The notes under the pieces were generated by a model that was not told where the DNA came from, searched no databases, and worked only from the letters and a program-made list of their open reading frames with translations. Made by a program: the position numbers and the translations under genes. From contig JAFAHB010000202.1 of NCBI GenBank assembly GCA_019237435.1, forward strand, positions 1 through 9,297: a DNA stretch of 9,297 bases. Reading direction: 5' to 3'. This document shows, piece by piece, positions 1-5,743 of the stretch. Each line of letters begins with the position of its first letter. Position 1 is the first letter of the stretch. Source of the stretch: Vulcanimicrobiota bacterium. Lineage in GTDB: Bacteria; Vulcanimicrobiota; Vulcanimicrobiia; Vulcanimicrobiales; Vulcanimicrobiaceae.

Positions 1-375
1 GGCGAAGCGCGTGGCCGCCGAGACTCCCTGCTCCGAAAGCACGTACTCCGTGTCGAGCCCGACCGCTCGCGCGAGGGCGAGCCAAGCGGATGTGCCGCCG
101 GCATCGCCGCCATTGCGGCCGTCGTGATCGACGATGCGCGATATCCAAACGCGGCGTTTTGCCGCCGTGGGCAAGTTCCCGAGTATCGCAGCGTCTTTTA
201 CCGGAATCTGTTTCTGATAGTAGTACCGATTCGCGACCCAAGACTGAACTTGGGACCGATCGAGAGTCCCGGCGACCAGTTGCTGGTGGAAAGGATGTTT
301 GTCGTGGTAACGCTCGCGCCCCACGGCACGCAGCCGCGAAACGAAGGAACCGCCGTCCGGCGGCGGTTCCCGGGA
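1..375 (-). CDS. pqqC: PqqC, pyrroloquinoline-quinone synthase (partial, N-terminal part; runs off the left edge)
   Basis: PqqC catalyses the last step of PQQ biosynthesis, an oxygen-dependent ring closure and eight-electron oxidation. Read on the minus strand from about 345 down to 1, the frame gives a clear PqqC N-terminal half: FVSRLRAVG, then RYHDKHPFH, WVANRYYYQ, IPVKDAAIL and IVDHDG. The Tyr-His pair in RYHDK and the His in VDHDG match active-site residues Y23/H24 and H84 of Klebsiella PqqC (recalled, not aligned by tool). The rest of the protein lies beyond position 1. The start is uncertain. Klebsiella PqqC has about ten residues before the Phe at 345, hence the estimated boundary at 375, but no in-frame ATG, GTG or TTG exists there. 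The nearest candidates are an ATG at 519, which would add a 58-residue tail overlapping pqqA in another frame, or a GTG at 324, which cuts conserved sequence. It lies directly downstream of pqqA. The family call is secure; the 5' end is not. Confidence 0.9.
346..370. repeat. Perfect 10-bp inverted repeat (hairpin) at the expected 5' end of pqqC
   Basis: The arms GGAACCGCCG (346-355) and CGGCGGTTCC (361-370) are exact reverse complements around a 5-base loop. On the minus strand the hairpin lies between pqqA (stop at 402) and the first conserved PqqC residue (345), and is followed by TTCGTTTCG. It could be an attenuator, an mRNA-stabilising or processing hairpin that separates pqqA expression from pqqC, or simply GC-rich coding sequence. 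The T content after the stem is too low for a confident intrinsic terminator. Confidence 0.6.
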
Positions 376-401
376 GGCTTGCGTACCGGTTTTCCCGGAG
401 C

Positions 402-509
402 TTAGGGCTTCGGAGCCCGGACCGGGGCGGTCAGATACGCGGTCACCTCGGCGCCGAGCGGGTGCTCTTGGAAGTCGGGGCGCTCGTAGCGCGCGCGAAG
501 GTTCTTCAT
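402..509 (-). CDS. pqqA: PqqA-like PQQ precursor peptide (35 aa)
   Basis: PqqA is the ribosomally made peptide whose Glu and Tyr side chains are cross-linked by PqqE/PqqD and excised to become PQQ. This 35-residue minus-strand frame carries the hallmark Glu-Val-Thr-x-Tyr (GAEVTAYL), with E21 and Y25 at the required four-residue spacing. The residues before it (RPDFQEHPLG) fit the usual P-x-F/Y...G lead-in. It is longer than the 23-24 residue Klebsiella-type peptide but within the range of extended PqqA forms. Its ATG overlaps the desaturase stop as ATGA, implying translational coupling, and pqqC follows directly. No strong Shine-Dalgarno is visible. The call rests on the motif plus the adjacent pqqC. 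A chance ORF is possible but unlikely given that combination. Confidence 0.82.
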   Translation of the reverse strand: MKNLRARYERPDFQEHPLGAEVTAYLTAPVRAPKP

Positions 510-1342
510 GAGGTCTCATACGCCAGTCGCCGTCGCATAACCTCGGTCGGTATCCGTATGCGGTCGGCCAAGCGCAGAAACGCCAGCACCTTAACGTGCC
601 ACCACGTCATGTCGATTTCGAACCAGCGTAAACCGTGGCGCGCGGAAAACGGAAAGGCGTGGTGGTTATTGTGCCAGCCTTCGCCGAACGACACCAGCGC
701 TACCCACCAGCAGTTCGTCGAGCGATCGCTCGTGCGATAGGTGCGATAGCCGAGCATGTGCGCCGCGCTGTTGACCAGCCACGTCGAGTGGTAGCTCACC
801 ACGAGCCGCACGAAGACTCCCCAAACGACCCAGGCCCATCCGCCGAGAAAGAAGAGGGCAATCGCGAGCGCAAGCTGCAGGGGCAGTGCGAGCCGCGCCA
901 GCGCGCGATAGAACGGATCGGCGACGAGATCGGGGGCGTACCGCGCAATCTCGTCCTCGCTCGGGTACGCAATATTGTGCCGGTAGAGCCAATCGACGTG
1001 AGCCCATTTGAATCCCATTTCGATGTTGTGCGGATCTCCGTCGTGATCGGCGTGTGCGTGATGCTTGCGGTGAACGGCAACCCAGCGGATCGGATCGCCT
1101 TGCAACGCCAGCGTCCCGAAAAGGGCGAAACAGTATTCGAGCGGTTTTCGGAGTCGCGCGCTGCGATGCGTCAGCACGCGGTGATAGCAGAGCGTCACGC
1201 CCAAGGCGCCGGTGCAGTACGCGAGAACCGCGAGCAGAACGATATCGGAGACGTGAAAAAGGGCGGGAACGAACGCAAAGAGCGCTCCGACGTGAATGAG
1301 CGCAAGGCCCGCCCCCGTGAGGTATCTGCCGGCTCGGTCCAT
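506..1342 (-). CDS. Membrane fatty-acid desaturase, delta-9/OLE1-like (278 aa)
   Basis: This is an integral-membrane di-iron desaturase that introduces a double bond into an acyl chain (acyl-CoA or membrane lipid), acting with an electron-transfer partner not seen here. The three histidine clusters of the family are all present: H54-x4-H59 in CYHRVLTHR, HRKHH at 91-95 and HNNHH at 224-228 within GEGWHNNHHAFP. An NSAAH element at 191-195 is also typical of the delta-9 acyl-CoA/acyl-lipid group. Hydrophobic stretches at about 10-50, 70-82, 150-182 and 183-200 fit four membrane spans in two hairpins. Full length for bacterial members without a cytochrome b5 domain. The start is the ATG at 1342 with no strong Shine-Dalgarno. 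The 3' end overlaps pqqA by ATGA, so desaturase, pqqA and pqqC look like one transcript. It diverges from rpsR. Regiospecificity cannot be proved from sequence. Confidence 0.93.
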   Translation of the reverse strand: MDRAGRYLTGAGLALIHVGALFAFVPALFHVSDIVLLAVLAYCTGALGVTLCYHRVLTHRSARLRKPLEYCFALFGTLALQGDPIRWVAVHRKHHAHADHDGDPHNIEMGFKWAHVDWLYRHNIAYPSEDEIARYAPDLVADPFYRALARLALPLQLALAIALFFLGGWAWVVWGVFVRLVVSYHSTWLVNSAAHMLGYRTYRTSDRSTNCWWVALVSFGEGWHNNHHAFPFSARHGLRWFEIDMTWWHVKVLAFLRLADRIRIPTEVMRRRLAYETS

Positions 1343-1421
1343 GCCGCTCGGTTAGAATCTGCAGGACCGAAACCTGCCGCCGCGAAGCTGAGTTTCAAAA
1401 TTTCCCCCGTTTAAGGGGGGT

Positions 1422-1446
1422 GGTGACACGTATCTGTCGTGCCACC
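1422..1446 (+). promoter_or_regulatory. Imperfect hairpin 1 in the rpsR leader
   Basis: GGTG-A-CACG (1422-1430) pairs with CGTG-C-CACC (1438-1446) with one internal mismatch and a 7-base loop. It lies in the 168-bp intergenic region between the divergent desaturase and rpsR genes, about 65 bases before the rpsR start. It could be an RNA element of the ribosomal-protein leader or a DNA dyad for a regulator. No confident -35/-10 pair was seen in this intergenic region. Confidence 0.4.
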
Positions 1447-1453
1447 TGGCTAG

Positions 1454-1483
1454 GGTTTCGCCATCACGGTGGACGGCGAAACC
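1454..1483 (+). promoter_or_regulatory. Hairpin 2 in the rpsR leader (9-bp perfect stem), possible r-protein autoregulatory structure
   Basis: GGTTTCGCC (1454-1462) is exactly complementary to GGCGAAACC (1475-1483) around a 12-base loop. An outer CTAG/CTAG pairing (1450-1453 with 1493-1496) could extend it and leave a 9-base bulge on the 3' side. It ends 27 bases before the rpsR ATG, just ahead of the Shine-Dalgarno. Many r-protein operons carry a leader bound by their own product (for S18, an S6:S18 motif with a bulged CCG). I do not see an obvious bulged CCG here, so that assignment is not made. Confidence 0.5.
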
Positions 1484-1498
1484 AGCAACCACCTAGTC

Positions 1499-1505
1499 GA
1501 GAGGA
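1499..1505 (+). promoter_or_regulatory. Shine-Dalgarno deciding the rpsR start
   Basis: GAGAGGA lies 5 bases before the ATG at 1511. It supports that start over an in-frame GTG at 1469, which would put 14 extra residues on S18 and lies inside the leader hairpin. Confidence 0.7.
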
Positions 1506-1510
1506 TACCA

Positions 1511-1756
1511 ATGCCAACGAAGATCAAGCGCGCCGTCAAGGAGCGGCGCCCAAAACGTAAACCGTGCAGCTTTTGCGCCGAGCGCGCGATCGCCGTAAGC
1601 TATCGGGACGTCGGACGCCTCAAGAAGTTCGTCTCCGAGCGCGGGAAGATCGTGCCACGACGCATCTCGGGTAACTGCGCCAAGCATCAGCGAATGCTTA
1701 CGACGGCCGTCAAGCGCGCTCGCCTCATCGCCTTTCTTCCGTTCACCTCGGAATAG
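1511..1756 (+). CDS. rpsR: 30S ribosomal protein S18 (81 aa)
   Basis: S18 binds the platform of the small ribosomal subunit together with S6. The 81-residue product has the expected family features: a basic N-terminus, KPCSFC (C19, C22), a mid-region matching 'D-x-x-x-L-x-x-F' (DVGRLKKF), GKIVPRR, a third Cys in GNCAKHQR, and the C-terminal [11 protein letters not shown]. The three cysteines plus H59 suggest a zinc-binding (C+) form. The ATG is backed by a good Shine-Dalgarno. It heads a run of closely spaced plus-strand genes with rplI (14-bp gap) and lonC. In many bacteria rpsF and ssb precede rpsR; here the upstream neighbour is a divergent desaturase, so S6 must be encoded elsewhere or lost from this locus. 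Confidence 0.97.
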   Translation: MPTKIKRAVKERRPKRKPCSFCAERAIAVSYRDVGRLKKFVSERGKIVPRRISGNCAKHQRMLTTAVKRARLIAFLPFTSE

Positions 1757-1770
1757 GTCGAGCGCGGCAC

Positions 1771-2217
1771 GTGAAGCTCGTTCTATATAGCGACGTAAAG
1801 GCTCTCGGCAAGCGCGGCGACGTCGTCGACGTTGCCGACGGTTACGCCCGCAACTTTCTGCTTCCCAGAAAACTTGCAGGAGAAGCCGACAAGGGTGCGC
1901 TTGCCCAGCTCGACGCTCAGCATCGAGCGCAGGAGCGACGAGAAGCCCAGGAGCTCTCCGAGGCGCGGGACGCGGCCGCACGAATCGAGTCGGCGAAGAT
2001 CAGCATTAAGGCGAAGGCCGGCGAGAACGGCAAGCTCTTTGGAGCGGTCACTAATGCCGATATCGCGGCGGCAATCTCTTCGGCCGTCTCGATCGCGGTC
2101 GACAAACACAAGATCGAACTGCAACGGCAGATCAAAGCGCTGGGGTCGTATCCGATCGAGGTCAAGCTACAAAAGAATGTCGTTGCGCGAGCCGTCGTCG
2201 AGGTCGTCTCGGCGTAA
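1771..2217 (+). CDS. rplI: 50S ribosomal protein L9 (148 aa)
   Basis: L9 binds 23S rRNA near the L1 stalk and helps maintain reading frame. The N-terminal RNA-binding domain is textbook: MKLVLYSDVKALGKRGDVV followed by DGYARNFLLPRKLA. A long charged connecting helix (about residues 42-75) leads to a C-terminal domain with GKLFGAVTNADIAAAI and a closing basic/valine-rich strand. The length of 148 matches the usual 147-150. Translation begins at a GTG (1771), fixed by the conserved N-terminus; only a weak AGG lies upstream, overlapping the rpsR stop, so coupling to rpsR translation is likely. lonC starts 5 bases after its stop. Confidence 0.97.
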   Translation: MKLVLYSDVKALGKRGDVVDVADGYARNFLLPRKLAGEADKGALAQLDAQHRAQERREAQELSEARDAAARIESAKISIKAKAGENGKLFGAVTNADIAAAISSAVSIAVDKHKIELQRQIKALGSYPIEVKLQKNVVARAVVEVVSA

Positions 2218-2222
2218 GTCCA

Positions 2223-4160
2223 GTGGCAACGTCGCCCGACGTCTATACGACGCGTTTTCGGCGAAAGTTCGGTGTCGAAGACGAGCTGAAGCGGTACGTC
2301 AGCGCCCTTTACGATATGCTGGCGACGGTCTTGGGCCAAGACAAGGTCGTATTGCGTGCCGGCAAGGTCAACGCGCTCAAAATGATGCGCTCGCAGAATC
2401 TTCCCGACCGGCTCTGCGGGCTCCAGCGGCTCGTCTTCGAGGATCCGACGCCGGAACGCGTCACGACGCGCGCGGCGCAGCGCAAGGTTCTCGCTGAAGT
2501 AGAAGAGGCGATGGCCGATGTCATCGCGCAGCGCCACGCCGAGGACGCCATCGAACGGCGCGTCAACGAGAAGATGGCCGAGCGCCATCAAGAGTACGTC
2601 AAAGACCTCAAGCTTGAAGCGCTCCGTGAGACGAGCGGTCCCGAAACGCCGGCGTCGCAGGCTAGGCTCGAAGAGCTCAACGCGCTCTCGGCCCGCAGCC
2701 TCGCGGCTTCGGCGCTGCACCAGTTGCGGCCGCAAAACTTGCGCGAGGTTGTGGGCCAAGAGCCCGCGATTCGCGCGCTTTTGGCCAAAGTCAGCTCGCC
2801 ATATCCGCAGCACGTAATTCTTTACGGGCCGCCCGGGGTGGGGAAGACGACCGTTGCTCGCCTCGTGCTCGAGGTCGCGAAATCGCGACCATACACGCCG
2901 TTCGCCAAGGACGCGCCCTTCGTCGAAGCGAGCGGATCGACGCTGCGCTGGGATCCGCGCGAAACCATCAATCCGCTGCTCGGCAGCGTTCACGATCCCA
3001 TCTACCAGGGCAGCCGTCGCGAGTTCGCCGACGCGGGGGTGCCCGAGCCGAAGCTTGGTTTGGTAACCCGGGCGCATGGCGGCGTGCTTTTCATCGACGA
3101 GATCGGCGAGATGGATCCGTCGCTGCAATCGCGCTTGCTCAAAGTGCTCGAAGATAAACGTGTGACGTTCGAGTCGTCGTATTACGACGAAAGCGCTCCC
3201 AACGTTCCGGAGTACGTCAAGCGGCTTTTCCGCGAGGGCGCGCCGGCCGATTTCATTCTGATCGGCGCGACCACGCGCGAGCCGGACGACATCGACCCTT
3301 CGATCCGCTCGCGCTGCGCGGAAATTTTCTTCTCTCCGCTGACGCAGCATCAGATCGTTTCGATCGTGCAGGGCGCGATCAAGCGGCTCGGCGCGAAGGC
3401 GGCCAGAGGCGTCGCAAAACTGATTGCATCGTACACGATCGAAGGGCGCAAGGCCGTCCAAATCGTTGCCGACGCCTACGGCCAGGCGCTGTATCGTCTC
3501 CACCCCCGCAAACACGCGGAGAAGCCGAAGAATCCCTCGATTCTCGAAGACGACGTGCGCGCCGTCGTGCAAACCAGCCGGCTCGTGCAGCATACGTTGG
3601 TTAAAGGGCGCGCGACCCGCGAGATCGGCAAAAGCTTTGGGTTGGGCGTGCTGCATCATTCAGGAAGCATCATCGAAATCGAAGCGGTCGCCTTTCCGGC
3701 CGCGCAAAGGGGGAAAGGCACGATTCGCTTCAACGACACCGCAGGCAGCATGGCCAAAGATTCGGTCTTTAACGCGACCAGCGTGCTGCGAGCGATTACG
3801 GGCACGGACATCGCCGAGTACGACCTGCACATCAACGTCGTGGGCGGCGGCAACATTGACGGACCCTCGGCGGGTCTCGCGATCTTTCTCGCGCTCTACT
3901 CCGCGGTCACTAAGACGCCGCTGCCGCAAGACGTCGCCGTCACCGGCGAGCTTTCGATTCAAGGCAAGGTGCGGGCGGTCGGCGGAGTCGTCGAAAAGCT
4001 CTACGCCGCGCGCCAGGCTGGTATGCGCCGGGTACTATTGCCGAAGGAAAACGCGCGTGAGGTCGACGCGTCGCTTGCGGGAGTCAACGTGCTGCCGGTT
4101 GCCAACGTCGAGCAGGTTTTGCGAGCTTTGCCGAGCCGGCGCCGTCGAAGCCGGCAATAA
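2223..4160 (+). CDS. lonC: LonC-type ATP-dependent protease, Lon family S16 (645 aa)
   Basis: This is a AAA+ serine protease that unfolds and degrades proteins in the cytosol. It lacks the large N-terminal domain of classical LonA. Instead residues 1-165 form a helical, partly coiled-coil region (charged heptad-like stretch about 85-135). The AAA+ module follows: Walker A GPPGVGKT at 202-209, Walker B LFIDEIGEM at 289-297, and a sensor region with GATTREP and SIRSRC (about 348-364). The C-terminal protease domain has DGPSAG with nucleophile S549 and GGVVEKLYAA with general base K592, the 43-residue Ser-Lys spacing seen in E. coli Lon. Architecture and length fit the LonC subgroup known from spore-formers; LonB was considered but the N-terminal region matches LonC better. 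The start is a GTG 5 bases after rplI with no clear Shine-Dalgarno, so translational coupling is likely. All catalytic residues are present. Confidence 0.92.
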   Translation: MATSPDVYTTRFRRKFGVEDELKRYVSALYDMLATVLGQDKVVLRAGKVNALKMMRSQNLPDRLCGLQRLVFEDPTPERVTTRAAQRKVLAEVEEAMADVIAQRHAEDAIERRVNEKMAERHQEYVKDLKLEALRETSGPETPASQARLEELNALSARSLAASALHQLRPQNLREVVGQEPAIRALLAKVSSPYPQHVILYGPPGVGKTTVARLVLEVAKSRPYTPFAKDAPFVEASGSTLRWDPRETINPLLGSVHDPIYQGSRREFADAGVPEPKLGLVTRAHGGVLFIDEIGEMDPSLQSRLLKVLEDKRVTFESSYYDESAPNVPEYVKRLFREGAPADFILIGATTREPDDIDPSIRSRCAEIFFSPLTQHQIVSIVQGAIKRLGAKAARGVAKLIASYTIEGRKAVQIVADAYGQALYRLHPRKHAEKPKNPSILEDDVRAVVQTSRLVQHTLVKGRATREIGKSFGLGVLHHSGSIIEIEAVAFPAAQRGKGTIRFNDTAGSMAKDSVFNATSVLRAITGTDIAEYDLHINVVGGGNIDGPSAGLAIFLALYSAVTKTPLPQDVAVTGELSIQGKVRAVGGVVEKLYAARQAGMRRVLLPKENAREVDASLAGVNVLPVANVEQVLRALPSRRRRSRQ

Positions 4161-4183
4161 AGAGCTTGTTCGGCCCTGGTATG

Positions 4184-4188
4184 AAGGA
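4184..4188 (+). promoter_or_regulatory. Shine-Dalgarno of the first propeller lipoprotein gene
   Basis: AAGGA lies 9 bases before the ATG at 4198. The reading frame stays open far upstream through the lonC gene, so this site and the signal peptide that follows it decide the start. Confidence 0.6.
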
Positions 4189-4197
4189 ACAACGAAC

Positions 4198-5244
4198 ATG
4201 AGCCTGTCTCGTCTGGGTCGATTTCCGCTGGCCGCGTACGTAGCTGGGGCGGTGCTGTCCGCTTGCGGAGGCGCTCAACCAACGCCTGCCGCACCTGCGG
4301 CCGCTGCATGGGTGGACCCGCAACTCCAACACGGACACCCTCGTGGGTGGATGCGCGCAGACACGTCCAGTCAGGATTTGCTCTACATTTCGGCCGACTT
4401 TGACGGGGTCGGCGTCGTGTACGTTTACACGTATCCAAGTGGGCAACTCGTGGGAGAGCTAACGGGTTTTTCCTTCCCGCAGTTTGAGTGCGTCGACTCC
4501 GCAGGCGACATCTTCATACCGTCAGTCAACGAGTCGCCGACAACGGGCACGATCTATGAATATGCGCACGGCGGCGCGACGCCGACCAGGATGCTCAGAG
4601 ACCCCGGTGCGCCGGGTGGTTGCTCCATCGATCCCACTACCGGGAACCTGGCCGTTGCGAATCTTAGCGACGCCAATAATCCCCACGGAAATTACGGTTC
4701 CATCGCAGTCTTCGCGGGCTCCCAGAGCAACCCTCAGACGTTTTATCCTTCGGGCTTTGCCCCACAGACGTGTGGGTACGACAACCAGGGAAACCTTTAC
4801 ATGTCAACTGGAGGCGGGAATCGGCACGATTTGTCCGGGTTCGCGCGGCTGGCAAAGGGCAGCAGCTCGTTTGAGCCACTGAAGCTCAACGCCAAGATCT
4901 CTTTCGCGCATGCCCTACCTTCAGTCCAATGGGACGGAAAGCATATGACGGTGTCGTCTAACCAAGGTCCTATTGCGCCGCTGTATGTTTATCGGCTCAA
5001 GATCCGCGGGGATCGGGCGACCGTTATCGGCACAATAACATTACATGATAGCCCCAAGGAAAACCATAGCGGGCAATCGTGGATCGTAGGCAGGCTGATC
5101 TTCGGCATCGATTACCATTTGGGGTACCGCGTTTCTCGCTGGCCATACCCACAGGGCGGCTATCCGGAGTGGAACATTAAGCATATCACGACGTCGTATT
5201 TGCTCAATGGTCTAGTATTGTCGCCAGGGTCTGCTTCTCGCTAG
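4198..5244 (+). CDS. Secreted beta-propeller lipoprotein, function unknown (348 aa)
   Basis: The N-terminus is a bacterial lipoprotein signal: an Arg-containing start, a hydrophobic core and lipobox LSAC with Cys23 as the lipidated residue. A Pro/Ala-rich linker follows (about 24-45). The rest is a series of short beta-rich repeats like NHL/SMP-30-type propellers: DLLYISAD, VYVYTYPSGQLVGELTGF, CVDSAGDIFIP, IYEYAHGG, GCSIDPTTGNLAVAN, TCGYDNQGNLYMS, and a final WPYPQGGYP. A 'C-x-x-D-x-x-G-[DN]' motif recurs three times, with a Cys at the same place in each repeat. No catalytic residues can be named; binding or surface-scaffold roles are possible. It is a paralogue of the minus-strand gene at 7970-8922. 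It starts 37 bases after lonC, so it may be co-transcribed, but it is unrelated in function and its codon use is less GC-rich than lonC, suggesting later insertion. Confidence 0.85.
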   Translation: MSLSRLGRFPLAAYVAGAVLSACGGAQPTPAAPAAAAWVDPQLQHGHPRGWMRADTSSQDLLYISADFDGVGVVYVYTYPSGQLVGELTGFSFPQFECVDSAGDIFIPSVNESPTTGTIYEYAHGGATPTRMLRDPGAPGGCSIDPTTGNLAVANLSDANNPHGNYGSIAVFAGSQSNPQTFYPSGFAPQTCGYDNQGNLYMSTGGGNRHDLSGFARLAKGSSSFEPLKLNAKISFAHALPSVQWDGKHMTVSSNQGPIAPLYVYRLKIRGDRATVIGTITLHDSPKENHSGQSWIVGRLIFGIDYHLGYRVSRWPYPQGGYPEWNIKHITTSYLLNGLVLSPGSASR

Positions 5245-5245
5245 C

Positions 5246-5261
5246 GTGCGATAGTTCGCAC
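5246..5261 (+). terminator. Weak candidate terminator after the first lipoprotein gene
   Basis: GTGCG (5246-5250) pairs with CGCAC (5257-5261) around a 6-base loop, directly after the stop codon, with GTTTTCTG a few bases further on. The stem is short and the T run is delayed, so this is only a possibility. The remaining 5262-5398 shows no gene. Confidence 0.3.
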
Positions 5262-5398
5262 CGTGAGTTTTCTGAAAGTAGTAAGGAGCCCTGATCTTTT
5301 CTGAATCGGCCGAGCGCCGGGCATGAAAGGCGTCGACAAAGACGACGAAGGCGACAAGACGTTCGCGCAGCAGGATTGACGCGAAAAGACGGCCCGTA

Positions 5399-5421
5399 GC
5401 AGCCGACCCGCTTGCGGCTGC
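5399..5421 (-). terminator. Candidate terminator after the nucleotidyltransferase unit
   Basis: GCAGCCG (5399-5405) and CGGCTGC (5415-5421) form a 7-bp GC-rich stem with a 9-base loop, 7 bases past the stop of the 104-residue gene. On the minus strand a CTTTTC follows about a dozen bases later. Placement is right for a terminator of the minus-strand unit, but the T tract is distant. Confidence 0.35.
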
Positions 5422-5428
5422 ACCCGCG

Positions 5429-5743
5429 CTAAACCAGGTTGCGAACAGGATCGGTTCTCTCTTCGCGCGCGTCGAGGACTTCGTAGCGCGCTCGGAAAAT
5501 TTGCCCGGTCCCGTGCGGCCAAGCGAACCGCTCGCAGAACGCATCGAACGCCGGAGACCCAAAGATCGGGAAGCGCTCGAAAACGTTGCGCCATCCAGCA
5601 AGTAGTTCGAATGTCGACTCGTCGGGCAAGATCCCGAAATCCCAGGCCGAGCAGATGCGATGGACGTAGTCGGCCTTCTCTTCGAGCGTTTCCAAGGTCT
5701 CAGGCGGCTCACGATCGGGATAAACGGCAGTATCAAGATGCAT
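5429..5743 (-). CDS. Unrecognised 104-aa protein overlapping the AbiEii-like gene
   Basis: I do not recognise this family. The 104-residue product starts at the ATG at 5743, which overlaps the end of the upstream nucleotidyltransferase gene by 11 bases in another frame; a GGAG lies 13 bases upstream. The frame stays open further upstream, but that part lies inside the nucleotidyltransferase and is out-of-frame shadow. The protein has an acidic first third (residues 10-25), then an aromatic-rich segment with three Trp (W34, W51, W75), LLAGWRNVFERFPIFG and AFDAFCERFAWP, and a charged C-terminus. No signal peptide, membrane span, helix-turn-helix or HEPN motif (R-x4-6-H) was seen. The overlapping start implies coupled translation, so the two products probably work together, by analogy with toxin-antitoxin pairs. 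That role is inference. Confidence 0.72.
   Translation of the reverse strand: MHLDTAVYPDREPPETLETLEEKADYVHRICSAWDFGILPDESTFELLAGWRNVFERFPIFGSPAFDAFCERFAWPHGTGQIFRARYEVLDAREERTDPVRNLV

Noticed and set aside
346..370. Intrinsic terminator between the desaturase/pqqA and pqqC
   Set aside because: The stem is excellent, but only TTCGTTTCG follows and pqqC continues directly, so I list it as a hairpin of unknown role.
90..740. A plus-strand frame of 216 codons at the left end
   Set aside because: It lies opposite pqqC, pqqA and the desaturase C-terminus and has an Arg-rich, low-complexity composition.
635..1414. A plus-strand frame of 259 codons
   Set aside because: It is antisense to the desaturase, whose three histidine clusters make it the real gene.
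1404..1420. CCCCC-GTTTAA-GGGGG inverted repeat upstream of rpsR
   Set aside because: The stem is short and of simple composition; no associated promoter or T run makes a function supportable.
1469..1510. GTG start at 1469 adding 14 residues to S18
   Set aside because: It lies inside the leader hairpin, has no Shine-Dalgarno, and the extra residues are not typical of S18.
1917..3659. A long open frame (580 codons) on the minus strand opposite rplI and lonC
   Set aside because: It is antisense to two clear conserved genes, its protein is Arg/Ala-rich with no recognisable domain, and long antisense frames are usual in GC-rich coding DNA.
3424..4197. Upstream in-frame extension of the first lipoprotein gene into lonC
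   Set aside because: That part is an Arg/Ser-rich shadow of lonC; the Shine-Dalgarno at 4184 and the lipoprotein signal at 4198 give the real start.
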